This document shows, piece after piece, positions 9,683 to 18,888 of a DNA stretch of 64,000 bases. The notes below the pieces were generated by a model, which did no database searches, had not been told where the DNA came from, and saw only the letters and a program-made list of their open reading frames with translations. The DNA lies in NCBI GenBank assembly GCA_023250955.1, contig JAHEZQ010000008.1, positions 90,569 to 154,568 of the forward strand, in the 5' to 3' direction. The translations under genes and the position numbers were made by a program. This DNA comes from Melioribacter sp. GTDB lineage: Bacteria; Bacteroidota; Ignavibacteria; Ignavibacteriales; Melioribacteraceae. Numbering within the stretch: the stretch's first letter is position 1; each line of letters starts with the position of its first letter.

Positions 9683-11161
9683 CTATTTTATAAAAACCTG
9701 AAGTTTATCATTGATATATGTATCCCGAATAACTAATCCCTTTACATTTTGTATTGTTGATCCCTTCTTAACTCCGTCAAATCTGCACTTTTCAATCTTT
9801 ATATTATTGATGTAAGATTCATCTAAACCAACAAAATATAGAGCTTGATTACTTTTTTTACTTGTTACTCCGCGGACATTTATATTACGCCACTCGGGTA
9901 TAAATGCACCATACTTACCTTCAGCTGGTTCATATTGCATATCAAAATGAATAACAGCATCCTTTACTTCACCGATTTTTATGTTCCTAATAAAAATATT
10001 TTCAACGAGACCCCCACGATAAAAATTTGCTTTAATCCGAATTGCACGATCTAAATCCGGACTATCCATTTCACAATTTTCTGCAAAAACATTTCTACAT
10101 CCTCCTGATATTTCACTACCAATAGTTACTCCCCCATGTCCGTCATTCATTTTACAATTTTGAATAATAATATTTTCACTAGGAATGTTTATTCTCCTGC
10201 CATCATAATTTCTACCTGATTTTATAGCAATACAGTCATCTCCATTTTTGAAATAACAATTTTTAATCAAAACATTTTTACACGATTCAGGATCACAGCC
10301 GTCAGTATTTGGTCCTATCCCAATTGTTGATACATCTTTAATAATAACATTTTGACAAAGGATTGGATGAATTACCCACATTGGTGAATTCAAAAATGTT
10401 ACTCCTTCAATCAAAACATTTCTGCAATTTATTAATTGTAAAAAGTTGGGACGAAGATAATGTCCTTTACCAAAAATTCTTTCGTTAACAGGTGTTTGCA
10501 GATTATTCATTTTTACTAATAATGGTCTTCCAATACTATCTGACTGGCTTGGCATTCCCTCTTTCCAACCAAATGATTTATTTCCCTTCCAACTCCACCA
10601 GTTGGATTCATTTGCTTGAGCATCAAAAATTCCTTCACCTGTAATTGCAATATTTTCTTGTCCCAGAGCATAAATTAAAGATGAATAATTATAACACTCC
10701 ATCCCTTCCCACCTTGTAAATACAACTGGTAAATAATCTTCGGAATCATTACTAAATTTTATAAGCGCACCTTTTTGAAGATGAAGATTTACATTATTTC
10801 TTAAGTGTATAGGACCTTTTATGATATAATTTCCTGGAGGAATAATTATTTTCCCACCGCCGTTTTTAGAACATTCAAAAATTGCTTTGTCAAATGCGGA
10901 TTTACAATCAGTAACTTGATCTGCCACGGCACCAAATTTTGTAATTAAAAATTCTTTGTTGGGAAATTTGGGTGCTTTTATTTTTTTAAGAATCCCAGAT
11001 AGTTGAGTCCATCCTTTTTCTGTTTCGTGTTTTCTAAGTTCGCTATAACTATAACTGCTTCCATTATTAAAAAGAGAAATTAGAATTGCAAACAAAGACA
11101 AGTATTCAAACTTTTTAAGAAGTCTAATAAAATATTTTTTTTTAGATATTTTTACTTGCAT
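9683..11161 (-). CDS. GH28 polygalacturonase (exported)
   Basis: This 492-residue right-handed beta-helix enzyme hydrolyses alpha-1,4 bonds of polygalacturonate or its oligomers. The GH28 catalytic signature is complete: NTDGCDP (D287), GDDCIAIKSG (D308, D309), GHGGVTIGSE (H342) and a downstream RIK motif (AIRIKAN). The N-terminus has a basic stretch then a hydrophobic segment (YLSLFAILISLFNNGSS, about 20-36), consistent with export or membrane anchoring. It lacks a T9SS sorting domain, so it may act in the periplasm on imported oligomers. It lies 27 bp downstream of the LacI regulator, probably as the last gene of the operon starting at 19737. ATG 11161 is the only early start. Confidence 0.93.
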   Translation of the reverse strand: MQVKISKKKYFIRLLKKFEYLSLFAILISLFNNGSSYSYSELRKHETEKGWTQLSGILKKIKAPKFPNKEFLITKFGAVADQVTDCKSAFDKAIFECSKNGGGKIIIPPGNYIIKGPIHLRNNVNLHLQKGALIKFSNDSEDYLPVVFTRWEGMECYNYSSLIYALGQENIAITGEGIFDAQANESNWWSWKGNKSFGWKEGMPSQSDSIGRPLLVKMNNLQTPVNERIFGKGHYLRPNFLQLINCRNVLIEGVTFLNSPMWVIHPILCQNVIIKDVSTIGIGPNTDGCDPESCKNVLIKNCYFKNGDDCIAIKSGRNYDGRRINIPSENIIIQNCKMNDGHGGVTIGSEISGGCRNVFAENCEMDSPDLDRAIRIKANFYRGGLVENIFIRNIKIGEVKDAVIHFDMQYEPAEGKYGAFIPEWRNINVRGVTSKKSNQALYFVGLDESYINNIKIEKCRFDGVKKGSTIQNVKGLVIRDTYINDKLQVFIK

Positions 11162-11188
11162 TTTTTAAAACTAAGATATTGATAATAA

Positions 11189-12217
11189 CTAACCTCTATT
11201 ATATTTAACACATGTGCCTCGTAGTATTAAATTTGTATCTATAATCAGTTGTTTGGGTTCAAATGTTTCTTTGTTTTCAATATTTTCAATCAAAACTTGT
11301 AATGATTTAATAGCTATTTCATCAGTCGGTTGATTAACACAGCTTAGCGGGGGTAAAAGGAAATTTTGAACTTGTGCATTTCCAAAACAGATTATATCTA
11401 TATCATCAGGTATCATCATCTTGACTTCATTTGCTGCCATATAAATACCAAGTGCTACCGGATAAGTAACAGCAAAAATTAAATCTGGAAGATTTTTTTC
11501 TTTATATAGTTTCATAAATAGATCATAACCGCTCTTTTCACCAAAACCACTTTCCAATACCCAATCCGGATTTACCTCTATACCGTTACTATGCATCGCT
11601 TGTTTGAATCCTAATAATCTTTCACGCCCTATGTTTATGTTAGTATTACCGGAAAAATGGCCGATATTTCGGTATCCTAATTTGATTGCATAGTCAATTG
11701 CATTAAACGCACCGCTTCTATCATCAACGGTAACTTTGTTTATCTCCGCAATATCTGGAGTACGATCCATAAAGACTAAGGGCACTTCTCTGCTCTTAAC
11801 TGTATCAAAGATTTCATAATTTTTTGTCTCTTGTGCAATTGATATGATTATTCCTTCCACTCTCATTGACAAAAGAGTTTGGATATGTTTTTTTTCTCGA
11901 ACTTCACTTTCTTGAGAGACAGTAAGAATGATTTCATAGTTATGCTCGAAAGCATAATTATAAATATGCTCAATGATCGAACTAAAAAAATGATGTGCTA
12001 TTTTAGGAACGACTACTCCGATTGTGTTAGATCTTCTGGCGGAAAGATTACGAGCCATAAAATTTGGTGAATATCCCAATTTTTCTGCCATAGCTTTAAC
12101 AAGTTTAGTTGTCTTTGGTGAAATATCAGGATGCCCTCGTAAAGCTTTTGAAATTGTAACAGTAGAGACATTAAGTTTCTTTGCAATGTCGCTTAAAGTA
12201 ATATGTCTTGATAGCAT
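11189..12217 (-). CDS. LacI-family transcriptional regulator of the pectin/hexuronate locus
   Basis: This 342-residue protein has a LacI-type DNA-binding domain (residues 5-60: TLSDIAKKLNVSTVTISKALRG, with the hinge helix MARNLSARRSNTIGVVVP) and a periplasmic-binding-protein-like effector domain (about 62-335). The effector domain carries the usual features HFSGNTNINIGRERLLGF and VDDRSGAF. It sits between uxaC and the GH28 gene with short spacers (35 and 27 bp), so it is part of the operon it likely controls. The effector is unknown; KDG, tagaturonate or an oligogalacturonide are reasonable candidates by analogy with other pectin regulators. Candidate operators are at 9577-9597 and 19907-19927. 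Confidence 0.9.
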   Translation of the reverse strand: MLSRHITLSDIAKKLNVSTVTISKALRGHPDISPKTTKLVKAMAEKLGYSPNFMARNLSARRSNTIGVVVPKIAHHFFSSIIEHIYNYAFEHNYEIILTVSQESEVREKKHIQTLLSMRVEGIIISIAQETKNYEIFDTVKSREVPLVFMDRTPDIAEINKVTVDDRSGAFNAIDYAIKLGYRNIGHFSGNTNINIGRERLLGFKQAMHSNGIEVNPDWVLESGFGEKSGYDLFMKLYKEKNLPDLIFAVTYPVALGIYMAANEVKMMIPDDIDIICFGNAQVQNFLLPPLSCVNQPTDEIAIKSLQVLIENIENKETFEPKQLIIDTNLILRGTCVKYNRG

Positions 12218-12252
12218 AATTTATTATTAGCTAAATTTTATAATTATTTTTT

Positions 12253-13659
12253 TCAAAAACCGAAATAGTTTTTTGCATTGTTATAACAGATATCTGAAAT
12301 CATCTTGCCTAATAATTCTATATCATTTGGAATTAATCCCTTTTCAATATCATCTCCAACAGCATTACATAAGATTCTTCTAAAATAGTCATGTCTGGGA
12401 TATGATAAGAAACTTCTTGAATCAGTTAACATTCCTACAAAACGACTCAACAAGCCCATATTGGAAAGGGTTTCAATTTGTTTTTCAATTCCGCTTTTTT
12501 GATCCAAGAACCACCATGCACTTCCGTATTGTAATTTTCCTTCAATCGTACCATCTTGGAAATTTCCAATCATTGTTGCCATTAACTCATTATCACGAGG
12601 ATTTAGATTATAGATAATTGTCTTTGTTAACCTATTTTCATCATCAAGACGATTTAAATATTTTGACAATGGTTTTGCAATTTCAAAATCACCGATTGAA
12701 TCAACTCCGATATCTGCACCAAGTTTACGAAACAATCTTGTATTATTGTTTCTTAAAGCACCAAGATGTAATTGTTGAACCCATCCTTTTTCAAAATTCA
12801 TTACACCGAACTCATACATTATTGCAGATTTAAATTTTAGTTTCTCTAATATATTTAATTCTTTTTTTGATAATATTTTCGAAAAAATAAAATTAATTTC
12901 TTTATCTGTATAATCTTCAGCATAAACTGTTTCAAGCCCATGGTCTGAAAGTCGGCAATTGTTTTCATGAAAATAGTTATGACGATTTCTTAAAGCATCA
13001 ATAAATAATTTATAATTAGAGACTGAAATTTTTGAGGCCGCTTCTAATTTTTTCAACCATTCATGAAATTCTTCTATATTTTCAACAGCCATCGCATTAT
13101 CCGGGCGGAATGAAGGAATTACTTTGGTGCTGAAAGAATTTTTCATTAACTGTTGATGAAATTCCAATGAATCGATAGGATCATCTGTTGTACAGATTAC
13201 TTTGACGTTAAATTTCTTAATAATTCCTTGTGTTGAAAAATCATCTTTCTGAAGTAATGCATTGCAATCATTCCAAATTCCTTCCGCAGTATCTTTATTT
13301 AATAATCTATCAGAAATTCCAAACGGCTTTTTTAATTCCATATGTGTCCAATGGTAAAGAGGATTTTTCAATGTATACGGTACAGTTTCTGCCCATTTGA
13401 AAAACTTTTCTTTGTCACTTTTATCACCCGTAATAAATTTTTCGTCTACACCGTTAGTGCGCATAACACGCCATTTGTAGTGGTCGCCATTAAGCCAAAT
13501 TTGAGTCATGTTATCAAAATTCTTATTCTCAGCAATCTCTTTTATAGGCAGATGACAATGATAATCTATAATAGGTTGATCTTTAGCATAATCAAAATAA
13601 AGCTTCTCTGCAGTTTTGTTTTGAAGAAGAAAATTCTCTTTAATAAAAATGTCTTTCAT
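12253..13659 (-). CDS. uxaC: Glucuronate/galacturonate isomerase UxaC
   Basis: This cytoplasmic uronate isomerase converts D-galacturonate to D-tagaturonate and D-glucuronate to D-fructuronate. It is a 468-residue metal-dependent hydrolase-fold protein, close to the usual length. The entry motif DYHCHLP (H34, H36) and WRVMRTNGV are typical of the family. The C-terminal stretch GWVQQLHLGALRNNN, with R-L-F and DIGVDSIGDF, matches the UxaC signature region. The frame extends upstream to TTG 13689, but ATG 13659 (MKDIFIKENFLLQ) fits UxaC proteins better and leaves a 22-bp gap after the transporter gene. It supplies tagaturonate for the UxaE epimerase encoded at 20019-21275. Confidence 0.95.
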   Translation of the reverse strand: MKDIFIKENFLLQNKTAEKLYFDYAKDQPIIDYHCHLPIKEIAENKNFDNMTQIWLNGDHYKWRVMRTNGVDEKFITGDKSDKEKFFKWAETVPYTLKNPLYHWTHMELKKPFGISDRLLNKDTAEGIWNDCNALLQKDDFSTQGIIKKFNVKVICTTDDPIDSLEFHQQLMKNSFSTKVIPSFRPDNAMAVENIEEFHEWLKKLEAASKISVSNYKLFIDALRNRHNYFHENNCRLSDHGLETVYAEDYTDKEINFIFSKILSKKELNILEKLKFKSAIMYEFGVMNFEKGWVQQLHLGALRNNNTRLFRKLGADIGVDSIGDFEIAKPLSKYLNRLDDENRLTKTIIYNLNPRDNELMATMIGNFQDGTIEGKLQYGSAWWFLDQKSGIEKQIETLSNMGLLSRFVGMLTDSRSFLSYPRHDYFRRILCNAVGDDIEKGLIPNDIELLGKMISDICYNNAKNYFGF

Positions 13660-13681
13660 ATTGTTTTCATATTTAGATAAG

Positions 13682-14947
13682 TTATTCAAATTTCACTTGT
13701 GCATCATCGAGATTTGGAATTAGATAGTTAAAAATAATCCAAGCAATCAAATAGGTAGAACCGCAAATGATAAATAGAGCAATGTAACTTCCAGTTAATT
13801 GTAGAATAAATCCAGCAGCAGTTGCAATTAACATTCCTCCTATTGCGCCAGCCATTCCTCCGAGACCAACTACAGAGGCCACTGCTTTTCTTGGGAATAA
13901 ATCTGAGGCTGTTGTAAATAAATTTGCAGACCAACCTTGATGTGCCGCTGCAGCTAAACTAATAAGAGCAACAGCTACCCAGATATTGCTCGTTTGAGAG
14001 ACCATGACAATTGGAATTACACTGACAGCACATAACAACATCGCAGTTTTTCTTCCTCTATTTATACTCCAACCTCTCTTAATTAATGTAGACGATAACC
14101 ATCCTCCCCCAATACTTCCAATATCAGCAACAATGTATATTATTATCAATGGTGGACCAATTTTATCTAATGTGATACCATAATTATTAAATAAAAATTT
14201 AGGCACCCAGTATAAATAGAACCACCATATAGGATCTGTTAGAAACTTTGCGCTTGCAAAAGCCCAAGTTTGTTGATGTTTCAGAAGGCTTGTCCAAGGG
14301 ATTTTTACGGTGGGGTCAGTAGGATCTGATTGAATATATTCACGTTCGGGTTGTTTAAGTCGTTTATGAATTTCAGGTCTTTCATACAATAGCCACCAAA
14401 AAAATACCCAAATAAAACCAATTGCACCAGTAAATATAAATGCCTCTTGCCATCCATAAGTTAATGCAATCCAAGGAACAACAAGTGGTGCGATGATAGC
14501 TCCAACATTTGAGCCTGAATTAAATAATCCAGTTGCAAACGCCCTCTCCTTCTTTGGGAACCATTCTGCTACAGTTTTAATTGCTGCCGGAAAATTTCCA
14601 GCTTCAGAAAGACCTAAAAAGAATCTTGCAGTTCCAAAACCAAACACTGTAGTTGCTGCTGCATGTCCCATTGCAGCAATGCTCCATCCAAACACAGAGA
14701 GAGTATATCCAATCTTTGTCCCAAATCTGTCAATAATTCTTCCGACAACTAACAAACCAATTGCATAAGCGGCTTGGAATGCCGTTACAATATAACCGTA
14801 ATCAATTTCATCCCACCCGATGTCTTTCTGAAGAATAGGAGCTAAGATACCTATGACTTGTCTATCAATGTAATTTATTGTTGTTGCTAAAAATATCAAT
14901 AGAACGATTGTCCATCTGAATTTTCCAACTTTCAATTTTTCTTCCAT
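13682..14947 (-). CDS. MFS hexuronate transporter (ExuT-like)
   Basis: This 421-residue inner-membrane carrier of the anion:cation symporter group of the major facilitator superfamily takes up galacturonate or glucuronate. About 12 membrane segments are visible. The motif NYIDRQVIGILAP near residues 22-34 and the loop-2 motif GRIIDRFGTKIGY are characteristic of hexuronate/glucarate transporters, and FFLGLSEAGNFPAAIK matches the ExuT/GudP family. The frame can start at TTG 14950, but ATG 14947 has GGAGAA upstream and is preferred. It lies between eda and uxaC with 20-30-bp spacers, so cotranscription with the catabolic genes is likely. Confidence 0.92.
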   Translation of the reverse strand: MEEKLKVGKFRWTIVLLIFLATTINYIDRQVIGILAPILQKDIGWDEIDYGYIVTAFQAAYAIGLLVVGRIIDRFGTKIGYTLSVFGWSIAAMGHAAATTVFGFGTARFFLGLSEAGNFPAAIKTVAEWFPKKERAFATGLFNSGSNVGAIIAPLVVPWIALTYGWQEAFIFTGAIGFIWVFFWWLLYERPEIHKRLKQPEREYIQSDPTDPTVKIPWTSLLKHQQTWAFASAKFLTDPIWWFYLYWVPKFLFNNYGITLDKIGPPLIIIYIVADIGSIGGGWLSSTLIKRGWSINRGRKTAMLLCAVSVIPIVMVSQTSNIWVAVALISLAAAAHQGWSANLFTTASDLFPRKAVASVVGLGGMAGAIGGMLIATAAGFILQLTGSYIALFIICGSTYLIAWIIFNYLIPNLDDAQVKFE

Positions 14948-14974
14948 CAAATTTTCTCCGGTCGAATAAAATGA

Positions 14975-15613
14975 TTATTTGTTTTTCAATTTCGCAATGC
15001 TCAATGCGCTTGATGTTAAATTTTTTATCTCGTCAAATTTTTTGTTTTGTATTAACTCACTTTTAACCATCCAACTTCCACCACATGCTAATACTCTTGG
15101 AAAATTTAAATAATTCAGAAGATTTTTTTCATCAATACCACCGGTGGGAATAAATTTAAGATTGCTGTATGGTGATGAAATTGCCTTTAGATAATTTAAT
15201 CCGCCAAGCACTTCTGCCGGGAAAAATTTTACTACTTCTAAATTAAATTCCAGAGCCCGTTCAACTTCCGTTGGTGTAGCTATTCCGGGAGTTATAAGTA
15301 TATCATTAGATAAGCAATATTCAACCACTCTAGGATTTAATCCGGGAGAAACAATAAATTTAGCTCCAGCATCAACAGCACCTTTAACTTGATCTACTGA
15401 AAGTACAGTCCCGGCACCTAATAACATTTGAGGAAATTTACCGGCTATTTTATCAATTGATTCTTTAGCTTCTTTTGTTCTAAACGTAATTTCTGCTACC
15501 GGCAATCCACCATTTATCAAAGCATTTGCAAGTGGAATAGCATTTTCAACCTCATCAATTATTATTACCGGAATAATTTTGTATAAACCAATTTCTTCTA
15601 AAATTTTATTCAT
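14975..15613 (-). CDS. eda: KDPG/KHG aldolase
   Basis: This 212-residue class I aldolase splits 2-keto-3-deoxy-6-phosphogluconate to pyruvate and glyceraldehyde-3-phosphate, the last step of hexuronate breakdown. Family marks are AEITFRT (E41), LLGAGTVLS, FIVSPGLNP, TPGIATPTE and VVKFFPAE, in which K129 is the Schiff-base lysine. FIPTGGI near the C-terminus binds phosphate. The length is normal for Eda. It lies 25 bp after kduI and 27 bp before the transporter gene in the same run of genes. The start is ATG 15613. Confidence 0.95.
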   Translation of the reverse strand: MNKILEEIGLYKIIPVIIIDEVENAIPLANALINGGLPVAEITFRTKEAKESIDKIAGKFPQMLLGAGTVLSVDQVKGAVDAGAKFIVSPGLNPRVVEYCLSNDILITPGIATPTEVERALEFNLEVVKFFPAEVLGGLNYLKAISSPYSNLKFIPTGGIDEKNLLNYLNFPRVLACGGSWMVKSELIQNKKFDEIKNLTSSALSIAKLKNK

Positions 15614-15638
15614 GTTTTCAAATCAAAAATTTTAATAA

Positions 15639-16472
15639 TTATTTTAGACTCTTCATTTCAATCGCATCCATGTCATCAAACACCTGGTTCTCACCTCCCA
15701 TTGCCCAAATGAAAGAATAATTTTGTGTTCCGGCACCTGCATGCATTGACCAGCTTGTGGAAAGAACCGCTTGACGATCCCTAATAATTACATGTCGTGT
15801 TTCTGTTGGCTCGCCTAAAAGATGAACAACAAATGCATCGGGTTTAATATTGAAATAAACATACACTTCCGAACGTCTTTGATGTGTATGGGCAGGCATC
15901 GTATTCCAGACACTTCCTTCTTCAAGATCGGTTAGTCCCATTGCTAATTGGCAAGTCGGTATTGTCTGCGGAAGTATGTATTGATTAATCGTTCTTTCAT
16001 TTGCTTGTTCTTTTGAACCTAACTTTTTATGAATTGCATCTTCAAACTTTATAAGTTTTGTTGGATATTCTTTATGCGCGGGATAACTTACAAAATAAAA
16101 TTGCGATGGATTTGCAGCATTAACACTTTTAAATTCGATTTCTTTTGAACCTCTACCTATATAAACGCAATCTCGATAATTCATCTTATATTCTTTGCTA
16201 TCTATTATAATAGATCCTTCTTTGCCGATGTTGATAACTCCGATTTCCCTTCGTTCAGCAAAATATTCTGCCGCCATTTCCCTTTTTGTTGCAACCAATT
16301 TCAAACTTTTTCCAGATGGAACTGCCGAGCCTGTAATTGATCTGTCAATATCAGAATAGACCATCGGGATTTCATTAATTTGAAAAAGATTTTGAATCAA
16401 AAATGACTTCCGTAATTCTTCAGTTGTCATTTTCCTAAACCCATTCTGGTCTGGTGAATATCTGACTTCCAT
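15639..16472 (-). CDS. kduI: 5-dehydro-4-deoxy-D-glucuronate isomerase KduI
   Basis: This 277-residue cupin-fold enzyme isomerises 5-keto-4-deoxyuronate (from unsaturated galacturonate released by lyases and GH105) to 2,5-diketo-3-deoxygluconate. The metal site HTHQRRSEVYVYF and the flanking MPAHTH and WSMHAGAGTQNYSFIWAMGGEN are typical of KduI. The frame runs up to TTG 16487, but ATG 16472 (MEVRYSPDQNGF) is preceded by an AAGGA ribosome-binding site. It begins 1 base after the stop of the LarA-like gene, suggesting translational coupling. The partner oxidoreductase KduD is not visible in the window, unless the SDR at 18889-19737 also does this step. Confidence 0.95.
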   Translation of the reverse strand: MEVRYSPDQNGFRKMTTEELRKSFLIQNLFQINEIPMVYSDIDRSITGSAVPSGKSLKLVATKREMAAEYFAERREIGVINIGKEGSIIIDSKEYKMNYRDCVYIGRGSKEIEFKSVNAANPSQFYFVSYPAHKEYPTKLIKFEDAIHKKLGSKEQANERTINQYILPQTIPTCQLAMGLTDLEEGSVWNTMPAHTHQRRSEVYVYFNIKPDAFVVHLLGEPTETRHVIIRDRQAVLSTSWSMHAGAGTQNYSFIWAMGGENQVFDDMDAIEMKSLK

Positions 16473-16473
16473 T

Positions 16474-17757
16474 TTATTCCTTATCAATATTAAATTTATT
16501 TTTATAAGCCCATAATCCTAAAGCAGGATTAGAGATGAAAAATATTTCTTCACCATCCGGCAATCTATTAAATCCGTCAACTAACAATTCCGGATTATAT
16601 TTTTGCATCATAAGATTCAGATCATCGTATTTATAATTCACATTTTCGATTTCTTCTTTGGTTAAATATCCGGAACAATATGTAATGGTAAATCTGTTCT
16701 CGGATGAACCGTGTATTAGATGAGCCGCCGCGCTTAAATTATTTTTTATATCTTCATTCTCATCAACAAATTTCAATACTTCCGGGGTTGTTACGTAACC
16801 ATATTTTCTAATTAAGCTGTCAATAGTTTTATCTTCACCAAATTCTTTTAGACCGGGAGCTAATACTATAAGCTCTCCATCATCTGCAATTGCCATTCTT
16901 GTCCTGTACACACTTTTATTTCCAAGCCATGTGCTTTTGTATTCAGAAGGATCTAAATAAACAATAACTTTATTTAAGGGTTTATCAAGTATCTCAAAAT
17001 TTACTTTGAGTGAAAGCTCAGATGCTTTATTAAAACATTCGTCATCATCACCGATATACAAACCTCGTACAACGAGGTTACCTTTATCATCTTTATCAAC
17101 GACGGTTAGTACATAAACTATTGGTAGATGTTTTGCAAAATTTTCAGAAGCATAGTTTAGAACTCTTCTAACCGGAGTATCAGCATGCCCCATCATTCTT
17201 TCCATTCCATAAACTGCACCTAGAAAATGGCTTTTATTAATTCCTTCTTTGCCACCTGTGCCAATAAAAATATTTTTGTTATAATTTGCCATTCCAACAA
17301 CTTCATGAGGAACAACTTGTCCGATAGATAATATTAAATCATGATTCCCTTGTACAAGAAGTTTATTTACTTGAGCAGGCCAACTGTAGTTAAGCTTACC
17401 TTCGGAAACTTTATAAATAAAATCTGTAGGGACTTCTCCAAGGGTTACTAAATCGCTACGCCAATTGTGAACTCTAAATAAATTATGAGGAATATCTTTG
17501 TACATCTCATTAATAGCTGCACTTGTCATTGGAGAGTGAGTCCCTAGTGCAGGTAATATATCAGTAAGAAATTCTTTATAATATTGATAAACGAATGTGG
17601 TAAGTAAACCTGCTTGCGAATGATAACGTGTGAAATCCGGTGGTATTGCCAATACTTTTTTCTTAAGCCCAAGCTTACTAAGACTCGAAAATATTGCTTC
17701 TTTTAAATCATTAACCGTTAATATATCTTTATCGCTACCACGAGCAAATAATAACAT
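16474..17757 (-). CDS. LarA-family nickel-pincer-nucleotide racemase/epimerase homologue in the hexuronate operon
   Basis: This 427-residue protein belongs to the LarA (lactate racemase, DUF2088) superfamily of 2-hydroxyacid racemases and epimerases. The catalytic residues known from Lactobacillus LarA appear conserved in order and spacing: DFTR (D41, R44), GTHSPM (H74), VPHEVVGM (H151), K161 ten residues after that histidine (the lysine that holds the pincer cofactor) and H177 at +26. So it is probably an active nickel enzyme; its LarB/LarC/LarE cofactor-making proteins are not in the window. It sits between kdgK and kduI, 23 bp and 1 bp apart, so its substrate is probably a sugar acid. C2 epimerisation of mannonate to gluconate is one possibility known in this superfamily; lactate is less likely here. 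The substrate is inferred from context only. Confidence 0.8.
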   Translation of the reverse strand: MLLFARGSDKDILTVNDLKEAIFSSLSKLGLKKKVLAIPPDFTRYHSQAGLLTTFVYQYYKEFLTDILPALGTHSPMTSAAINEMYKDIPHNLFRVHNWRSDLVTLGEVPTDFIYKVSEGKLNYSWPAQVNKLLVQGNHDLILSIGQVVPHEVVGMANYNKNIFIGTGGKEGINKSHFLGAVYGMERMMGHADTPVRRVLNYASENFAKHLPIVYVLTVVDKDDKGNLVVRGLYIGDDDECFNKASELSLKVNFEILDKPLNKVIVYLDPSEYKSTWLGNKSVYRTRMAIADDGELIVLAPGLKEFGEDKTIDSLIRKYGYVTTPEVLKFVDENEDIKNNLSAAAHLIHGSSENRFTITYCSGYLTKEEIENVNYKYDDLNLMMQKYNPELLVDGFNRLPDGEEIFFISNPALGLWAYKNKFNIDKE

Positions 17758-17780
17758 TAACTACTTCCTTTCAAATTACA

Positions 17781-18863
17781 TTAACGTTGAATACGAGCAG
17801 AGCCGCCTTTCGCAAATGCTTTTACTTCATCAATTGTTGCCATTGTTGTATCTCCGGGATAAGTAGTTAGAAGAGCACCATGAGCCCAACCAAGTTTTAC
17901 AGCTTCTTCGGGAGTTTCATTTGTCAATAATCCATAAATAAATCCAGCTGCAAAACCGTCCCCGCCACCGACACGATCGTAAATATCAAGTTCTGCTGTC
18001 GGAGCTTGATATGTTTTGCCGTTGACCCATGCAACTGCACTCCAGCTATGGCGATTCGTTGAATGTACCTCACGCAAAGTAGTAGCAACTACTTTTACTT
18101 GAGGATACTTTTTAATTACGTCGTCAATCATACCGAAAAAAATTGTTGGATCAAGTTTTGATTTTGCCATTACTTCCGGACCTTTAATTCCCAAACCTTT
18201 TTGCAGATCTTCTTCATTACCGACTAACACATCAACGTGCTGTACTATACGATCAATTACTTCAGCAGCTTTTTGTTCACCACCCCAAATATTCCATAGC
18301 TTTGCTCTAAAGTTGAGGTCAAAACTTGTAATCGCTCCAGCTGCTTTTGCCGCTTTCATTCCTTCGATAATTACTTCTCCAGTTGTTGCAGAAAGCGACG
18401 CAAAAATTCCGCCGCTGTGAAACCAGCGGGTTCCACCGGAAAAGATTTCGTTCCAATTAAAATCACCGGGTTTTAATTGTGCTGCAGCTTCATTTGATCT
18501 ATTATAAAATACAAATGGCGCTCTTGAACCATATCCGCCGTCACTGTAAACCGTTGCCATGTTTGGTCCGTTAACACCGTTGTGCTTAAATTGTTTGAAG
18601 AACGGTTTAACACCCATTGCACGAACTCGTTCAAATATTAAATCTCCAATCGGGTAATCAACAATTGCACTTGCTATACCAGTATTCATTCTAAAACAAT
18701 CCGATAAATTTGCGGCAACATTAAATTCGCCTCCGCTAACATGAATTTTACATTCGGTTGCTTTTCTAAATGGAATTATTCCGGGATCTAGACGATGAAC
18801 CAACGCACCAAGTGAAACAAGATCTAACGAACCTTTTGATTTGATATTTAAACCACTGCTCAT
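17781..18863 (-). CDS. kdgK: 2-keto-3-deoxygluconate kinase (PfkB family)
   Basis: This 360-residue ribokinase-family enzyme phosphorylates KDG to KDPG. Visible PfkB features are the N-terminal GGEFNVAANLS motif (residues 44-54) and the C-terminal DRVGGGDGFAAGFIYG motif, where D302 is the expected catalytic base. GGEFNVA followed by a long HSGG/FDLNFRAKLW region fits KDG kinases of Bacteroidota and Thermotoga better than fructokinases. It lies 25 bp downstream of the mannonate oxidoreductase gene and 23 bp upstream of the LarA-like gene. The start is ATG 18863. Substrate assignment rests on the sequence resemblance together with the adjoining eda and kduI. Confidence 0.88.
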   Translation of the reverse strand: MSSGLNIKSKGSLDLVSLGALVHRLDPGIIPFRKATECKIHVSGGEFNVAANLSDCFRMNTGIASAIVDYPIGDLIFERVRAMGVKPFFKQFKHNGVNGPNMATVYSDGGYGSRAPFVFYNRSNEAAAQLKPGDFNWNEIFSGGTRWFHSGGIFASLSATTGEVIIEGMKAAKAAGAITSFDLNFRAKLWNIWGGEQKAAEVIDRIVQHVDVLVGNEEDLQKGLGIKGPEVMAKSKLDPTIFFGMIDDVIKKYPQVKVVATTLREVHSTNRHSWSAVAWVNGKTYQAPTAELDIYDRVGGGDGFAAGFIYGLLTNETPEEAVKLGWAHGALLTTYPGDTTMATIDEVKAFAKGGSARIQR

Positions 18864-18888
18864 AAATATTTATCCTTATTAAGTTCTT

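Noticed and set aside
13660..13689. TTG 13689 as the start of uxaC
   Set aside because: ATG 13659 gives the N-terminus expected of UxaC and avoids overlap with the transporter gene. The same reasoning moved the starts at 14950, 16487, 27001, 34026 and 45765 to nearby ATG codons.
16474..17757. Calling the LarA homologue a lactate racemase
   Set aside because: Only the superfamily and catalytic residues can be read; the sugar-acid operon context makes lactate an unlikely substrate.
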